Shown here: piece after piece, positions 35,603 to 43,840 of the stretch
Position numbering within the stretch: position 1 is the first letter of the stretch
How the letters are laid out: each line of letters opens with the position of its first letter
Source of the DNA: Treponema socranskii subsp. paredis ATCC 35535
GTDB taxonomy: Bacteria > Spirochaetota > Spirochaetia > Treponematales > Treponemataceae
DNA length: 64,000 nt
Direction of reading: 5' to 3'
NCBI GenBank assembly: GCA_000413015.1
Contig: KE332516.1
Coordinates: 62,001-126,000 of the forward strand
The notes under the pieces: model-generated
Database searches by the model: none
What the model saw: only the letters and a program-made list of their open reading frames with translations
What the model was told of the DNA's origin: nothing
Position numbers and translations under genes: made by a program

Positions 35603-36634
35603 CTACAAAAGCACGATGCCCAAGTCGGCACAGTCTTTAATCATTTTTTTCGGCCAAATGCTCACCTGCGTTTCGCCGATGTGCGCTTTTTTGAGCAAAA
35701 ACATACACAAGCGTGACTGCCCGATTCCGCCTCCGAGCGTTTGCAGCAGTTCACCTTTTAATAATTTTTTATGGAATTCGAATTTTTCGCGATCGGTACA
35801 GCCCCGCTCTTTGAGCTGCGCTTTCAGCGATTCGGGAGAAACGCGGATACCCATGGACGAAAGTTCGAGCGGCGCTTTCAGCACACCGTTCCATACGATG
35901 ATATCGCCGTTCAAGCCGCGGTGTCCGTCGCCCGTTTCGGTAATCCAATCGTCGTAATCGGGTGCGCGTCCGTCGTGAACGGAACCGCTCGGCATTTTTC
36001 CGCCGATGCCGGTTATAAACACCGCGCCGTATTTTTTTGCAGCCTTCGCTTCCCGCTCGTGCGGAGTAAGATCGGGATATTCGCGTTCCAAATCATCGGC
36101 ATACAAAAGCGTAATATTTTCCGGGAGAGACGGCGCGATCGAAGCGTAGTGATCGTAAATATAAAACTCGGCGCGCTTCAAACAACGGTAAATTTTTTTT
36201 ACGATTTCGTGCAGGTAAAACACCGTGCGATTTTCAGGCTCGATCGCCATTTCCCAATCCCACTGATCGACATACAGGGAATGGATCGCATCGAGCGTTT
36301 CGTCGGGACGGATAGCATTCATATCCGTGTAAATGCCGAAACCCGATCGCATACCGAGTTCCGTCACTTTCAAGCGCTTCCACTTGGCGAGCGACTGTAC
36401 GATTTCCATGCGCTTGTTTTCCATGTCTTTTACCGGAAACGATACCGGCCGTTCGACGCCGTTCAAATCGTCGTTTACGCCGAGTCCGCTCTGTACGAAA
36501 AGCGGCGCCGTAACGCGCGTCAAATTCAATTCGGTCGAAAGCGCCGTTTGGAAAAAATTTTTTATCAGGACGATTGCGTGTTCCGTCTCTTTCGGATTCA
36601 GTATCTGCTTGTAATGCGCCGGCAATGCATTCAT
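35603..36634 (-). CDS. asnA: aspartate-ammonia ligase
   Basis: Makes asparagine from aspartate, ammonia and ATP; class II aminoacyl-tRNA synthetase-like fold. 343 residues: VTAPLFVQSGLGVNDDLNG (41-59), ERPVSFPVKD, KWKRLKVTELGMRSGFGIYTDMNAIRPDE (split about 83-112), and the C-terminal LGGGIGQSRLCMFLL (about 299-313), a motif-3-like ATP site. Length is close to E. coli AsnA (330). No strong ribosome site; it starts 33 bp after apt on the same strand. Confidence 0.93.
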   Translation of the reverse strand: MNALPAHYKQILNPKETEHAIVLIKNFFQTALSTELNLTRVTAPLFVQSGLGVNDDLNGVERPVSFPVKDMENKRMEIVQSLAKWKRLKVTELGMRSGFGIYTDMNAIRPDETLDAIHSLYVDQWDWEMAIEPENRTVFYLHEIVKKIYRCLKRAEFYIYDHYASIAPSLPENITLLYADDLEREYPDLTPHEREAKAAKKYGAVFITGIGGKMPSGSVHDGRAPDYDDWITETGDGHRGLNGDIIVWNGVLKAPLELSSMGIRVSPESLKAQLKERGCTDREKFEFHKKLLKGELLQTLGGGIGQSRLCMFLLKKAHIGETQVSIWPKKMIKDCADLGIVLL

Positions 36635-36667
36635 AAAATACCCGTAATTAATAATTATTAAATTATA

Positions 36668-37201
36668 TCATGCACCGTGATAATCGATAAGCGTCGTAAC
36701 GCGTATCGGATCGAGCACTTCTTTGTAGTGCAAATCGGCAAGTCCTATGACGCCGAAAAAGTCCGAAACGATCCCTCCGCCCTGTTCGATAAGACTGCGG
36801 GAAGCTTGGAGCGTTCCGCCCGTCGCGATCAGATCGTCGACGATGAGATAACGCTTTCCTTTTCGGATATCCGATTTATGCGCTTCGATTTCCGCTTGTC
36901 CGTATTCGAGCGAATACGCGCACGTATATTTATCGCCCGGGAGCTTTCCTTTTTTGCGCACGAGCACGAGCGGGATACCCATGCGAAGCGCAAACGGAGC
37001 CGCAAACAAAAAGCCGCGCGATTCGACGCCGGCAACCGCATCGATATTTTTATCGCGGTATATGTTTACCATGCTGTCGATACAAAACGAAAACGCCTGC
37101 GGATTGACGAAGATGCCGGTAATATCGTAAAAAAGAATCCCCGGCTTCGGAAAGTCGGGAACACGACGGATCGCGCCGTCGAGCACTTCAAGATCGGTCA
37201 T
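36668..37201 (-). CDS. apt: adenine phosphoribosyltransferase
   Basis: Salvages adenine to AMP with PRPP. 177 residues: FPKPGILFYDIT (18-29), VAGVESRGFLFAAPFA (about 56-71), and the PRPP loop YLIVDDLIATGGTLQAS (about 118-134). Normal length. The ATG has no ribosome site; a good promoter places the transcription start at or within 1-2 nt of it. Followed by asnA. Confidence 0.94.
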   Translation of the reverse strand: MTDLEVLDGAIRRVPDFPKPGILFYDITGIFVNPQAFSFCIDSMVNIYRDKNIDAVAGVESRGFLFAAPFALRMGIPLVLVRKKGKLPGDKYTCAYSLEYGQAEIEAHKSDIRKGKRYLIVDDLIATGGTLQASRSLIEQGGGIVSDFFGVIGLADLHYKEVLDPIRVTTLIDYHGA

Positions 37202-37209
37202 AATTATCG

Positions 37210-37238
37210 ATTTTAATGAACGGTCTGCACCTCGTCAA
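37210..37238 (-). promoter_or_regulatory. apt promoter giving leaderless or near-leaderless mRNA
   Basis: Minus strand TTGACG (37233-37238), 17 nt, TAAAAT (37210-37215), 8 nt to the ATG. Strong match to a housekeeping promoter, without a Shine-Dalgarno sequence. Confidence 0.6.
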
Positions 37239-37247
37239 TACGAAGGT

Positions 37248-37445
37248 TTAAAAGCGAAATTCGATTCCCGCCTGTTTCATTATAGCGTTGGCGGTAAAAC
37301 GCGATTTTATTTTTCCGTCAACGGTAAAATTGATATTTGATACCGGACTGTACCAAATATCATGATCACCTCTCCCGTGCCGGACAAAAGAACAACCGAA
37401 TTCGAGCAATTTTTTTCTTACCTTTTTTTCGTATTCCGCCATCAA
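37248..37445 (-). CDS. hicA: HicA-type mRNA interferase toxin
   Basis: 65 residues of the HicA double-stranded RNA-binding fold: VRKKLLEFGCSFVRHGRGDHDIWYSP, with the catalytic-type His in GRGDHDIW (about 24-31), then IKSRFTANAIMKQAGI. Its ATG overlaps the hicB stop by 4 bp (ATGA), so translation is coupled. Family members cleave mRNA when freed from HicB. The order antitoxin first is the less common arrangement for this family. Confidence 0.85.
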   Translation of the reverse strand: MMAEYEKKVRKKLLEFGCSFVRHGRGDHDIWYSPVSNINFTVDGKIKSRFTANAIMKQAGIEFRF

Positions 37446-37666
37446 AGCGCCACGACTTCTTTACGCTGCGCCGCAAATGAAACCGCGATATCCGTACCGG
37501 CGGTCGTTTTCGTATTCATCGCTAAAAGTTCGGGCACGGCATATTTAACTTTTTCAATAAGCGCATCGAGTGAACCGGATTCAAGACAGAGTCCGGGCAC
37601 ATCGTCACTCGTCGCAGTCCATACGGCAGCTTCAGGATCCCAAATCGTTTTTATCCTATACTCCAT
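37442..37666 (-). CDS. hicB: HicB-type antitoxin (DUF1902-like)
   Basis: 74 residues with the partial RNase H-like fold of HicB/DUF1902: IWDPEAAVWTATSDDVPGLCLES (9-31) followed by LDALIEKVKYAVPELL. No C-terminal DNA-binding helix-turn-helix is seen, so repression of its own promoter may need another factor. The ATG follows a -10 box by 6 nt with no ribosome site. Sits between apt and tyrA. Confidence 0.82.
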   Translation of the reverse strand: MEYRIKTIWDPEAAVWTATSDDVPGLCLESGSLDALIEKVKYAVPELLAMNTKTTAGTDIAVSFAAQRKEVVAL

Positions 37667-37672
37667 ATCATT

Positions 37673-37701
37673 ATCGTATCATGATTGACGCCGAAGTACA
37701 A
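37673..37701 (-). promoter_or_regulatory. putative promoter giving leaderless hicBA mRNA
   Basis: Minus strand TTGTAC (37696-37701), 17 nt, TACGAT (37673-37678), 6 nt to the hicB ATG. Confidence 0.4.
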
Positions 37702-37767
37702 GATTCAAAAATTAATTAATTTCGAAGTTTGTAGCGACAGCCCCCTTTCGTCTCAATCGGCCCATCC

Positions 37768-38688
37768 TCAACCGTTCGGTACCGTACTCGTTTTTACGAC
37801 GAAAGTTCCCATATTCATGCGCCGCGTGCGCACGTCTGCGAGGTAGGCTTCAAGCGAAGCCGCATCGTTTTCCGCAACGGCTTTTTTCATCAGCGCAAGC
37901 TGCTTTTCAAATGAATCGATATGCGAAAGAAGTTCGTCTTTATTTGCGAGAAAAAGTTCCGTCCACAGCGGTGCGTTGATCATCGCAATACGCGTCAAAT
38001 CTTCAAAACTGCCGCCGCCGAATTCGGTTACGCTTTCATCTTCGGCGCTTTTTACGAGGGCGGACGCGATGACGTGACAAAGCTGGCTCGTAAATGCGAT
38101 TTTTCGATCGTGAGTTTTGCAGTCCGTTTCGACGATGCGCGCAAAACCCATTGCGGCGATAAGGCTTTTGATGAGCGCGACGTTTTCGGCTTTATTCGAA
38201 GGCTGCAGCATCAAAATATAATTCCGCCCCTTAAAATACGCGCCGTTCGAATTGACGTAGCCTTCTTTTTCGCCGCCCGCCATAGGGTGCCCGAAAATAA
38301 AATCGACGTCGTTCCTCGAAAATTTTTCAAGGGCATCGGCCAAAAACGTTTTGACGCCGCTTATGTCGGTGACGATAGATGCGCTTTTAAAATCCTCTCG
38401 ATGCGCTTTAATAAATTCGAGCGTTGCGTGCGGATAGAGGCAGATATACACGATATCGCACTCGGAAAGCATCGCACCCGCTTCGCCGGGAGCAAAGCCC
38501 TTGTCGATAACGCCGTCGCGGACGGCAGCGTCGAGCGTTGCGCCAAGCGCATCGCACGCAAAAATTTTTCCGGCAGCATCCGGTATATCGAGTACGTTGG
38601 ATCGAATCGCTTTTGCAACGGAGCCGCCCATAATACCGAGTCCGACGATGCCGTAAACGGCATCCCGAAGATTATTCATTGCATTCAT
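37768..38688 (-). CDS. tyrA: prephenate dehydrogenase
   Basis: Oxidises prephenate to 4-hydroxyphenylpyruvate, committing flux to tyrosine. 306 residues: GIVGLGIMGGSVAKAI (about 13-28) for NAD, VTDISGVK, FGHPMAGGEKEGY with the catalytic His region (about 133-145), and the helical dimer domain. Start is MNAMNNL (38686-38688): GGAG lies 6 nt before it and an ATG 12 nt further up overlaps that site. It follows aroF by 39 bp, so it shares the Tyr/Phe attenuator. Confidence 0.9.
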   Translation of the reverse strand: MNAMNNLRDAVYGIVGLGIMGGSVAKAIRSNVLDIPDAAGKIFACDALGATLDAAVRDGVIDKGFAPGEAGAMLSECDIVYICLYPHATLEFIKAHREDFKSASIVTDISGVKTFLADALEKFSRNDVDFIFGHPMAGGEKEGYVNSNGAYFKGRNYILMLQPSNKAENVALIKSLIAAMGFARIVETDCKTHDRKIAFTSQLCHVIASALVKSAEDESVTEFGGGSFEDLTRIAMINAPLWTELFLANKDELLSHIDSFEKQLALMKKAVAENDAASLEAYLADVRTRRMNMGTFVVKTSTVPNG

Positions 38689-38727
38689 AATTTTCTCCAT
38701 AAGCTGTGCGCATTATGCACGGTGCCG

Positions 38728-39750
38728 TTACACGCTTCGTCCTTCGATTTCCGCTACCCGGGCGAGTATTTTCATCAAAGAAGCGAATTCATCCGGACGC
38801 AGGCTTTGCTCTCCGTCGCACAGCGCACGGCTCGGATCGTTATGCACTTCGATGATAAGACCGTCCGCACCTCCCGCGACCGCCGCCTTTGCAAGCGTCG
38901 GCACCATCCAGCTCATACCGCAGGCGTGGCTCGGATCGATGATGACGGGAAGATGGCTTACCTTGTGCAGGTACGGAACGACGCTCACGTCAAGACAGTT
39001 ACGCGTATAGGAATCGAAGGTACGTACGCCTCGCTCGCAAAGTATGACGTTTTCGTTGCCGCTTGCCATAATGTATTCGGCGGACATGAGCAATTCTTTG
39101 ACCGTCGCCGCCATGCCGCGTTTTAATAAAATCGGTTTTCCCGCCTTGCCCATTTCTTTTAATAAATCGAAGTTTTGCATATTGCGCGCGCCGATTTGAA
39201 TGATGTCGACGTCGGCAAAATACTGCAGCTGACGCACGTCCATCAATTCGGTGACGATCGGAAGTCCCGTTTCGATTTTTGCCGATTTTAAAAATGCAAG
39301 ACCTTGAGCGCCGAGCCCTTGGAACGCATAGGGAGAGGTGCGCGGTTTGAACGCTCCGCCTCTCAGCAATTTTGCACCCGCCTTTTTGACTTCTTTTGCG
39401 ATCGCGACAACCTGCTCTTCGCTTTCGACGGAGCAGGGACCTGCAATCACCGGAACCGTATCGCCCCCGAAACTTACCGCACCGCCTCCCGTGCCGACGG
39501 TAATCACCGTATTGTCCGGATGAAAAGCGCGGTTTGCCATTTTGTACGGAGCCGTAACGCGCTTTACGTCTTCGACGATCGGATCGGCGATGACGCTTTC
39601 GGTATCGAGCTTTGTCGTATCGCCGAGTAAACCGAGTATCGTCGCTTCTTCACCGCGCGAAACGTGTACGCCGTACCCTTTTTCTTTCCACTGCCGGATA
39701 AAATCCTGCATCGCGGCATCCGTCGCACCCTTTTTCAAAATAACAATCAT
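38728..39750 (-). CDS. aroF: 3-deoxy-7-phosphoheptulonate (DAHP) synthase, type I-beta with regulatory domain
   Basis: First enzyme of aromatic amino acid synthesis, from PEP and erythrose 4-phosphate. 340 residues: an N-terminal ferredoxin-like domain (1-about 70, MIVILKKGATDAAMQDFI), as in the Thermotoga enzyme where it senses Tyr/Phe, then the barrel with AGPCSVES (about 104-111), RGGAFKPRTSPYAFQGLG (about 131-148), IGARNMQNF and DPSHACG. AGGAG 6 nt before the ATG. Expression control by the leader upstream and feedback control by the extra domain would both answer to Tyr/Phe; the latter is inferred from the family. Confidence 0.94.
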   Translation of the reverse strand: MIVILKKGATDAAMQDFIRQWKEKGYGVHVSRGEEATILGLLGDTTKLDTESVIADPIVEDVKRVTAPYKMANRAFHPDNTVITVGTGGGAVSFGGDTVPVIAGPCSVESEEQVVAIAKEVKKAGAKLLRGGAFKPRTSPYAFQGLGAQGLAFLKSAKIETGLPIVTELMDVRQLQYFADVDIIQIGARNMQNFDLLKEMGKAGKPILLKRGMAATVKELLMSAEYIMASGNENVILCERGVRTFDSYTRNCLDVSVVPYLHKVSHLPVIIDPSHACGMSWMVPTLAKAAVAGGADGLIIEVHNDPSRALCDGEQSLRPDEFASLMKILARVAEIEGRSV

Positions 39751-39775
39751 CGCACACTCCTATAAATAATTTAAA

Positions 39776-39803
39776 ACAAAAAAGGGAACTCCGGAGAGTT
39801 CCC
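39776..39803 (-). terminator. attenuator terminator in the aroF leader
   Basis: Minus strand: GGGAACTC, loop TCCG, GAGTTCCC (39784-39803), a perfect 8-bp stem followed by TTTTTTGTTTT. It lies 37 nt after the leader stop codon and 25 nt before the aroF ATG, so it can abort transcription before aroF. Confidence 0.88.
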
Positions 39804-39840
39804 TCTGTTTACTTGCTTTCAGTAAAACACGTACCGGGCT

Positions 39841-39966
39841 TTAGGCCGGCAGGACTTCTCCGCATAAAGTGAAAAAACGATAGTAATAATAAGCATATAC
39901 CCCGCGCAAGGCACCGCTTGCACAAAATGAGCGCATATCGTTTTTTACGGAAAAGCCGTGTTTCAT
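39841..39966 (-). CDS. Tyr/Phe-rich leader peptide of the aroF-tyrA attenuator
   Basis: 41 codons, ATG at 39964-39966, TAA at 39841-39843. Residues 24-32 read YAYYYYRFF: five Tyr in six codons, then two Phe. It is followed by a GC hairpin at the stop (GCCGGCC/...CCCGGT region), a second hairpin (GTTTTACT/AGTAAAC) and the T-tailed terminator, before a gene for tyrosine and phenylalanine synthesis. By analogy with trp, phe and his leaders, ribosome stalling at uncharged tRNA-Tyr or tRNA-Phe would block terminator formation. The ATG follows a -10 box by 6 nt, so the leader mRNA itself may lack a 5' UTR. Confidence 0.85.
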   Translation of the reverse strand: MKHGFSVKNDMRSFCASGALRGVYAYYYYRFFTLCGEVLPA

Positions 39967-39972
39967 ATTTTT

Positions 39973-40002
39973 ACTCTAGCGAAAAATAATTGCGTTTGTC
40001 AA
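39973..40002 (-). promoter_or_regulatory. aroF-tyrA promoter
   Basis: Minus strand TTGACA (39997-40002), 18 nt, TAGAGT (39973-39978), then 6 nt to the leader-peptide ATG. The same TAGAGT -10 box serves the tRNA-Val gene at 58347. Confidence 0.65.
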
Positions 40003-40133
40003 GGGCATTGCAGAATTCGTATATCGTTTTTCGAAGTCCGTAAAATACAATCGATTTACTTCAGCGCTTCGTCAACCGATTCCCCGACCGATTTGCCGCT
40101 TGTCACAGCCCGGCCGGCACCAGCACGCTTGCC

Positions 40134-42035
40134 CTACTCCAAAACCGAGCTGCCCGTATACAAGCGGTAATAGCGGCCGCCTGAAGCGATGAGTTCTTCG
40201 TGCGTACCGCGCTCGATAATCGTACCATGTTCCAGCACGACGATTTCATCCGCATTTCGGACGGTGCTGAGGCGGTGCGCGATGACGAACACCGTTCTGC
40301 CTTTCATAAGGCTGTCCATACCTTTTTGAATGAGCATTTCGGTTCTCGTGTCGATCGAACTCGTCGCTTCATCGAGGATGAGCACAGGCGGATCGGCGAC
40401 GGCAGCGCGCGCGATCGCAATAAGCTGCCGCTGCCCTTGGCTCAAATTTCCGCCGTCGCCCGAAATGACGGTATCGTAACCCTTTTCAAGCCTCCGGATA
40501 AAAGCATCCGCATTTGCAAGGCGGGCAGCCGCGATAATCTGCGCATCGCTTGCTTCCAAATTGCCGTAAGCGATATTATCGCGTATCGTTCCGGAAAAAA
40601 GGTGCGTGTCCTGCAGCACGATCCCGAGCGAACGGCGCAGATCGTCTTTTTTAATTTTATTGATCGGAATGCCGTCGTACGTGATGCTGCCCGAACCTTC
40701 GGCGACGTCGTAAAAGCGTGTCAAAAGATTTATCACCGTCGTCTTCCCGCTGCCGGTAGAGCCGACGAGCGCGATCTTCCGTCCGGGTAAGGCGCGCATA
40801 CAAATGTCGTGCAAAACGGTTTTTCCTTCATCGTAGCCGAAACTCACGTGATCGAAGGCGACGTCGCCTCGCAATCGTATCAATTTCGTGTCGGAGGGAT
40901 CTTTCCACGCCCATTCGCCGGTATATGCGAAAGACTGCACCAGCTTCATTTTTCCGAGTTTATCGCGCGCTTCGCATGCGTTGACGAGGCACAGCTTTCC
41001 TTCGTCTGCTTCGCTTTCTTCGTCGATAACCGCGAACACCCGCTCCGCACCGGCAAGCGCGTTCAATATTCCGTTGAACTGCTGACTCATCATCGTTATC
41101 GGCCGGCTGAAATTCCGCGTATACTGCAAAAAGGCGGCGATGGAACCCAAGTCGAGCTTCCCGCCGATGACGAAGAGCGCACCTGTGACCGCGACAAGCG
41201 CGTACTGAACGTGAGAAAGATTTCCCATAAGGGGCATGAGCATACCTGCGTAAGCATTCGCACGAGTCCCCGAAGCGCAAAGCTCGCCATTGAGCAAAGC
41301 GAAAGAAGCGATCGCTTCGCGTTCGTGATTGAACACTTTGACAACGCGCAGCCCTTCGATAAGCTCTTCGACATAGCCGTTTACCCGTCCGATATTTTTT
41401 TGCTGATCGCGGAATGCGCCCGCGCTCTTTTTTCCGACAAAAGCGGCAAGCAGCATGATGAGCGCAATCGAAACGACGGCGATAAGCGCGAGCGCGGGAC
41501 TCAATACGATCATCATTGCAAATATGCCTGAGACGGTAAGGGCCGACGAAAAAAGCTGCATCAAACTCTGACTGAACACATCGCGCAGCGTATCGATATC
41601 GTTCGTAAAACGCGACATGATTTCGCCGTGCGCCCGGGTATCGTAATATTTTATCGGGAGCGTTTCAAGTTTTTCGAACAAATCGCGGCGGATGCGGAAA
41701 AGCACGTCCGACGAAATATGCAGCATGGTACGAGAACTGCCCCATGAAGCGAAAGCGCCTGCGGCAAAAATTGCAAAAACAAGGGCAAGCATTTTAATAA
41801 ATTTCGTTAAATCCGGATTTTGTTTTCCGATAAGCGGAATGATATAGTCGTTGAGAGCGGGTTTTATCGCATACGAACTTATGACGCTCGATCCTGCGTT
41901 TACGGCGATAAGGATGAAAACCGCAATCCACAACGCTTTGTATTGCACCATATATGAAGCGAGCCGCTTTATCGTCGAGCGCGTATGCTTCGGCTTCGCA
42001 TAGCCTTTTTTTTCGAATCGCTTTGCTCCCGGCAT
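40134..42035 (-). CDS. ABC exporter subunit with consensus ATP site
   Basis: 633 residues: six membrane segments (about 28-330), then a nucleotide-binding domain with Walker A VGSTGSGKTT, signature NLSQGQRQL, Walker B LILDEATSSID with catalytic Glu, and the switch His in IAHRLS. Begins 3 bp after its partner gene ends. An insertion of about 35 residues (about 345-385) links the two domains. After the TAG stop the frame stays open for 25 more codons (GKRAGAGR...DEALK) to a TAA. Family: multidrug or lipid exporters of the LmrCD/TM287-288 kind. Confidence 0.9.
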   Translation of the reverse strand: MPGAKRFEKKGYAKPKHTRSTIKRLASYMVQYKALWIAVFILIAVNAGSSVISSYAIKPALNDYIIPLIGKQNPDLTKFIKMLALVFAIFAAGAFASWGSSRTMLHISSDVLFRIRRDLFEKLETLPIKYYDTRAHGEIMSRFTNDIDTLRDVFSQSLMQLFSSALTVSGIFAMMIVLSPALALIAVVSIALIMLLAAFVGKKSAGAFRDQQKNIGRVNGYVEELIEGLRVVKVFNHEREAIASFALLNGELCASGTRANAYAGMLMPLMGNLSHVQYALVAVTGALFVIGGKLDLGSIAAFLQYTRNFSRPITMMSQQFNGILNALAGAERVFAVIDEESEADEGKLCLVNACEARDKLGKMKLVQSFAYTGEWAWKDPSDTKLIRLRGDVAFDHVSFGYDEGKTVLHDICMRALPGRKIALVGSTGSGKTTVINLLTRFYDVAEGSGSITYDGIPINKIKKDDLRRSLGIVLQDTHLFSGTIRDNIAYGNLEASDAQIIAAARLANADAFIRRLEKGYDTVISGDGGNLSQGQRQLIAIARAAVADPPVLILDEATSSIDTRTEMLIQKGMDSLMKGRTVFVIAHRLSTVRNADEIVVLEHGTIIERGTHEELIASGGRYYRLYTGSSVLE

Positions 42036-42038
42036 AGC

Positions 42039-43772
42039 CTAGTCCCCTACCGTCCGCTGCGACTCGTACACTTCTCTGTAGATCGCATTCGATTTTAACA
42101 ATTCTTCATGCGTGCCGAAACCGCTTATCTTTCCTTCGTCGAGTACGAAGATGATGTCGGCGTCCTGCACCGATGAAATGCGCTGCGCGATGATAATTTT
42201 CGTTATCTCGGGATGCGAAGTTTTCAAAGCGGAGCGTATGCGTGCTTCGGTCGCCGTATCGACCGCGCTCGTGCTGTCGTCGAAAATCAATATCTTCGGA
42301 TTTTTCAACAATGCGCGCGCAATACACAGCCGCTGCTTTTGCCCGCCGGAAATATTGACGCCGCCCTGCCCGAGAACCGTATCGTAACCCAATGGAAAAG
42401 ATTCTATAAAACCGTCGGCATCGGCTGCTTTGCACGCCGCAACGATCGCTTCGTCGCTTGCCTCTTTATCGCCCCACTTGAGATTTTCTTTTATCGTACC
42501 GCTGAACAAAACGTTTTTTTGCAGCACCGTCGAAACGCCGTCGCGGAGAAAAGTCAAATCGTAGCGCCTCACATCTTCTCCTCCGACCCTTACCGCACCG
42601 GCACTTACATCGTACAAGCGGGGAATAAGCGAAACGAGCGTCGTCTTCGAAGATCCGGTACCGCCGATGATACCTGCGACTTGACCGCTTGCAATGTGCA
42701 GGCTGACGTTTTCAAGTGCAAAGCTGCCTGCGCTCTCGGAATAGCGGAACGATACGTTTTCAAAATCGATCGAACCGTCTTTAATAATTTTGATTCCGGC
42801 ATCGGGAGAAGCGACGGAGCTTTTTTTATCCAGCACTTCGTTTATGCGCGCGATCGACGCACGGGAAAGCACGAGCGAAACGAAAATCATACCGAGCATT
42901 AAAAGCGACATGAGGATTTGCGTGATGTATGAAAGAAAGCTTACGAGCTCTCCCGTTTTCATATCGCCTGCAATTATCATATTGCCGCCGAACCACAGAG
43001 AAGCGATAATCGTGCTGTACACGGTCATCTGCATGACGGGCCAAATCCATAAAATCACTTTTTCCGCCGAAACCTGCGCGCGTCTTACGCCGTCCGCCGA
43101 AGACGCGAATTTTTCGCATTCGAATTTTCCGCGCACGAAAGCTTTTACGACTCGGATCGCGATGAGATTTTCCTGAATGATCGTATTGAGCGCATCGTAT
43201 TTTGTAAGCATTTTTCCGAACCGGGGATACGCTTTCGAAGAAACGAGGACGATGGCGATTATTAAAATCGGAATCGAAACGAGAAAAATCGATGCGAGGC
43301 GGCCGTTTATGACGTATGCCATAACCGTACCCGATACGAGCATAAAGGGCGCGCGCACGCTCGGACGGATGAGCGTCTGATACACGTTTTGCGCATTCGT
43401 CACGTCGACGGTAAGACGTGTAACGAGTGAAGCCGTTCCGAACTCATCGATATCGGCAAAGGAAAAATCCTGCACGTTTGCAAAAAGCTTTCGCCTGAGG
43501 TTGCGGGAAAACCCCTGAGAAGCGGAAGCTGCAAAGAATGCTCCGGCCGCACCGCACAAAAGCGAAACGATTGCACAGCCTATCATAATGCCGCCGGTAC
43601 GCACGACATAAGCGATATCGCCCTGCGCGATGCCTACGTCGATGATGCGCGACATGATGTACGGAATCACCGTCTCCATGACAACTTCGCCGATCATCGT
43701 GAACGGAGACAAACACGTATATGCAATATATTTTTTTTCAAGCCCTCCGGTCAGATTCTTCAGCGTCGGCAT
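42039..43772 (-). CDS. ABC exporter subunit with degenerate ATP site
   Basis: 577 residues: six membrane segments, then a nucleotide-binding domain with Walker A GGTGSSKTT, signature NISGGQKQR and Walker B ILIFDDSTSAVD, where Asp replaces the catalytic Glu, and Gln replaces the switch His (IIIAQRIS). Such a subunit pairs with the canonical one next door as a heterodimer with one working ATP site, as in TM287/288 and BmrCD. The ATG follows a TATACT box (43780-43785) by 7 nt and has no ribosome site. Confidence 0.9.
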   Translation of the reverse strand: MPTLKNLTGGLEKKYIAYTCLSPFTMIGEVVMETVIPYIMSRIIDVGIAQGDIAYVVRTGGIMIGCAIVSLLCGAAGAFFAASASQGFSRNLRRKLFANVQDFSFADIDEFGTASLVTRLTVDVTNAQNVYQTLIRPSVRAPFMLVSGTVMAYVINGRLASIFLVSIPILIIAIVLVSSKAYPRFGKMLTKYDALNTIIQENLIAIRVVKAFVRGKFECEKFASSADGVRRAQVSAEKVILWIWPVMQMTVYSTIIASLWFGGNMIIAGDMKTGELVSFLSYITQILMSLLMLGMIFVSLVLSRASIARINEVLDKKSSVASPDAGIKIIKDGSIDFENVSFRYSESAGSFALENVSLHIASGQVAGIIGGTGSSKTTLVSLIPRLYDVSAGAVRVGGEDVRRYDLTFLRDGVSTVLQKNVLFSGTIKENLKWGDKEASDEAIVAACKAADADGFIESFPLGYDTVLGQGGVNISGGQKQRLCIARALLKNPKILIFDDSTSAVDTATEARIRSALKTSHPEITKIIIAQRISSVQDADIIFVLDEGKISGFGTHEELLKSNAIYREVYESQRTVGD

Positions 43773-43840
43773 GGCCGAAAGTATAGCACGGCATAAAATA
43801 TTTTGCCATACGTTCTTTTGCCATACGTTCTTTCGGCAAA

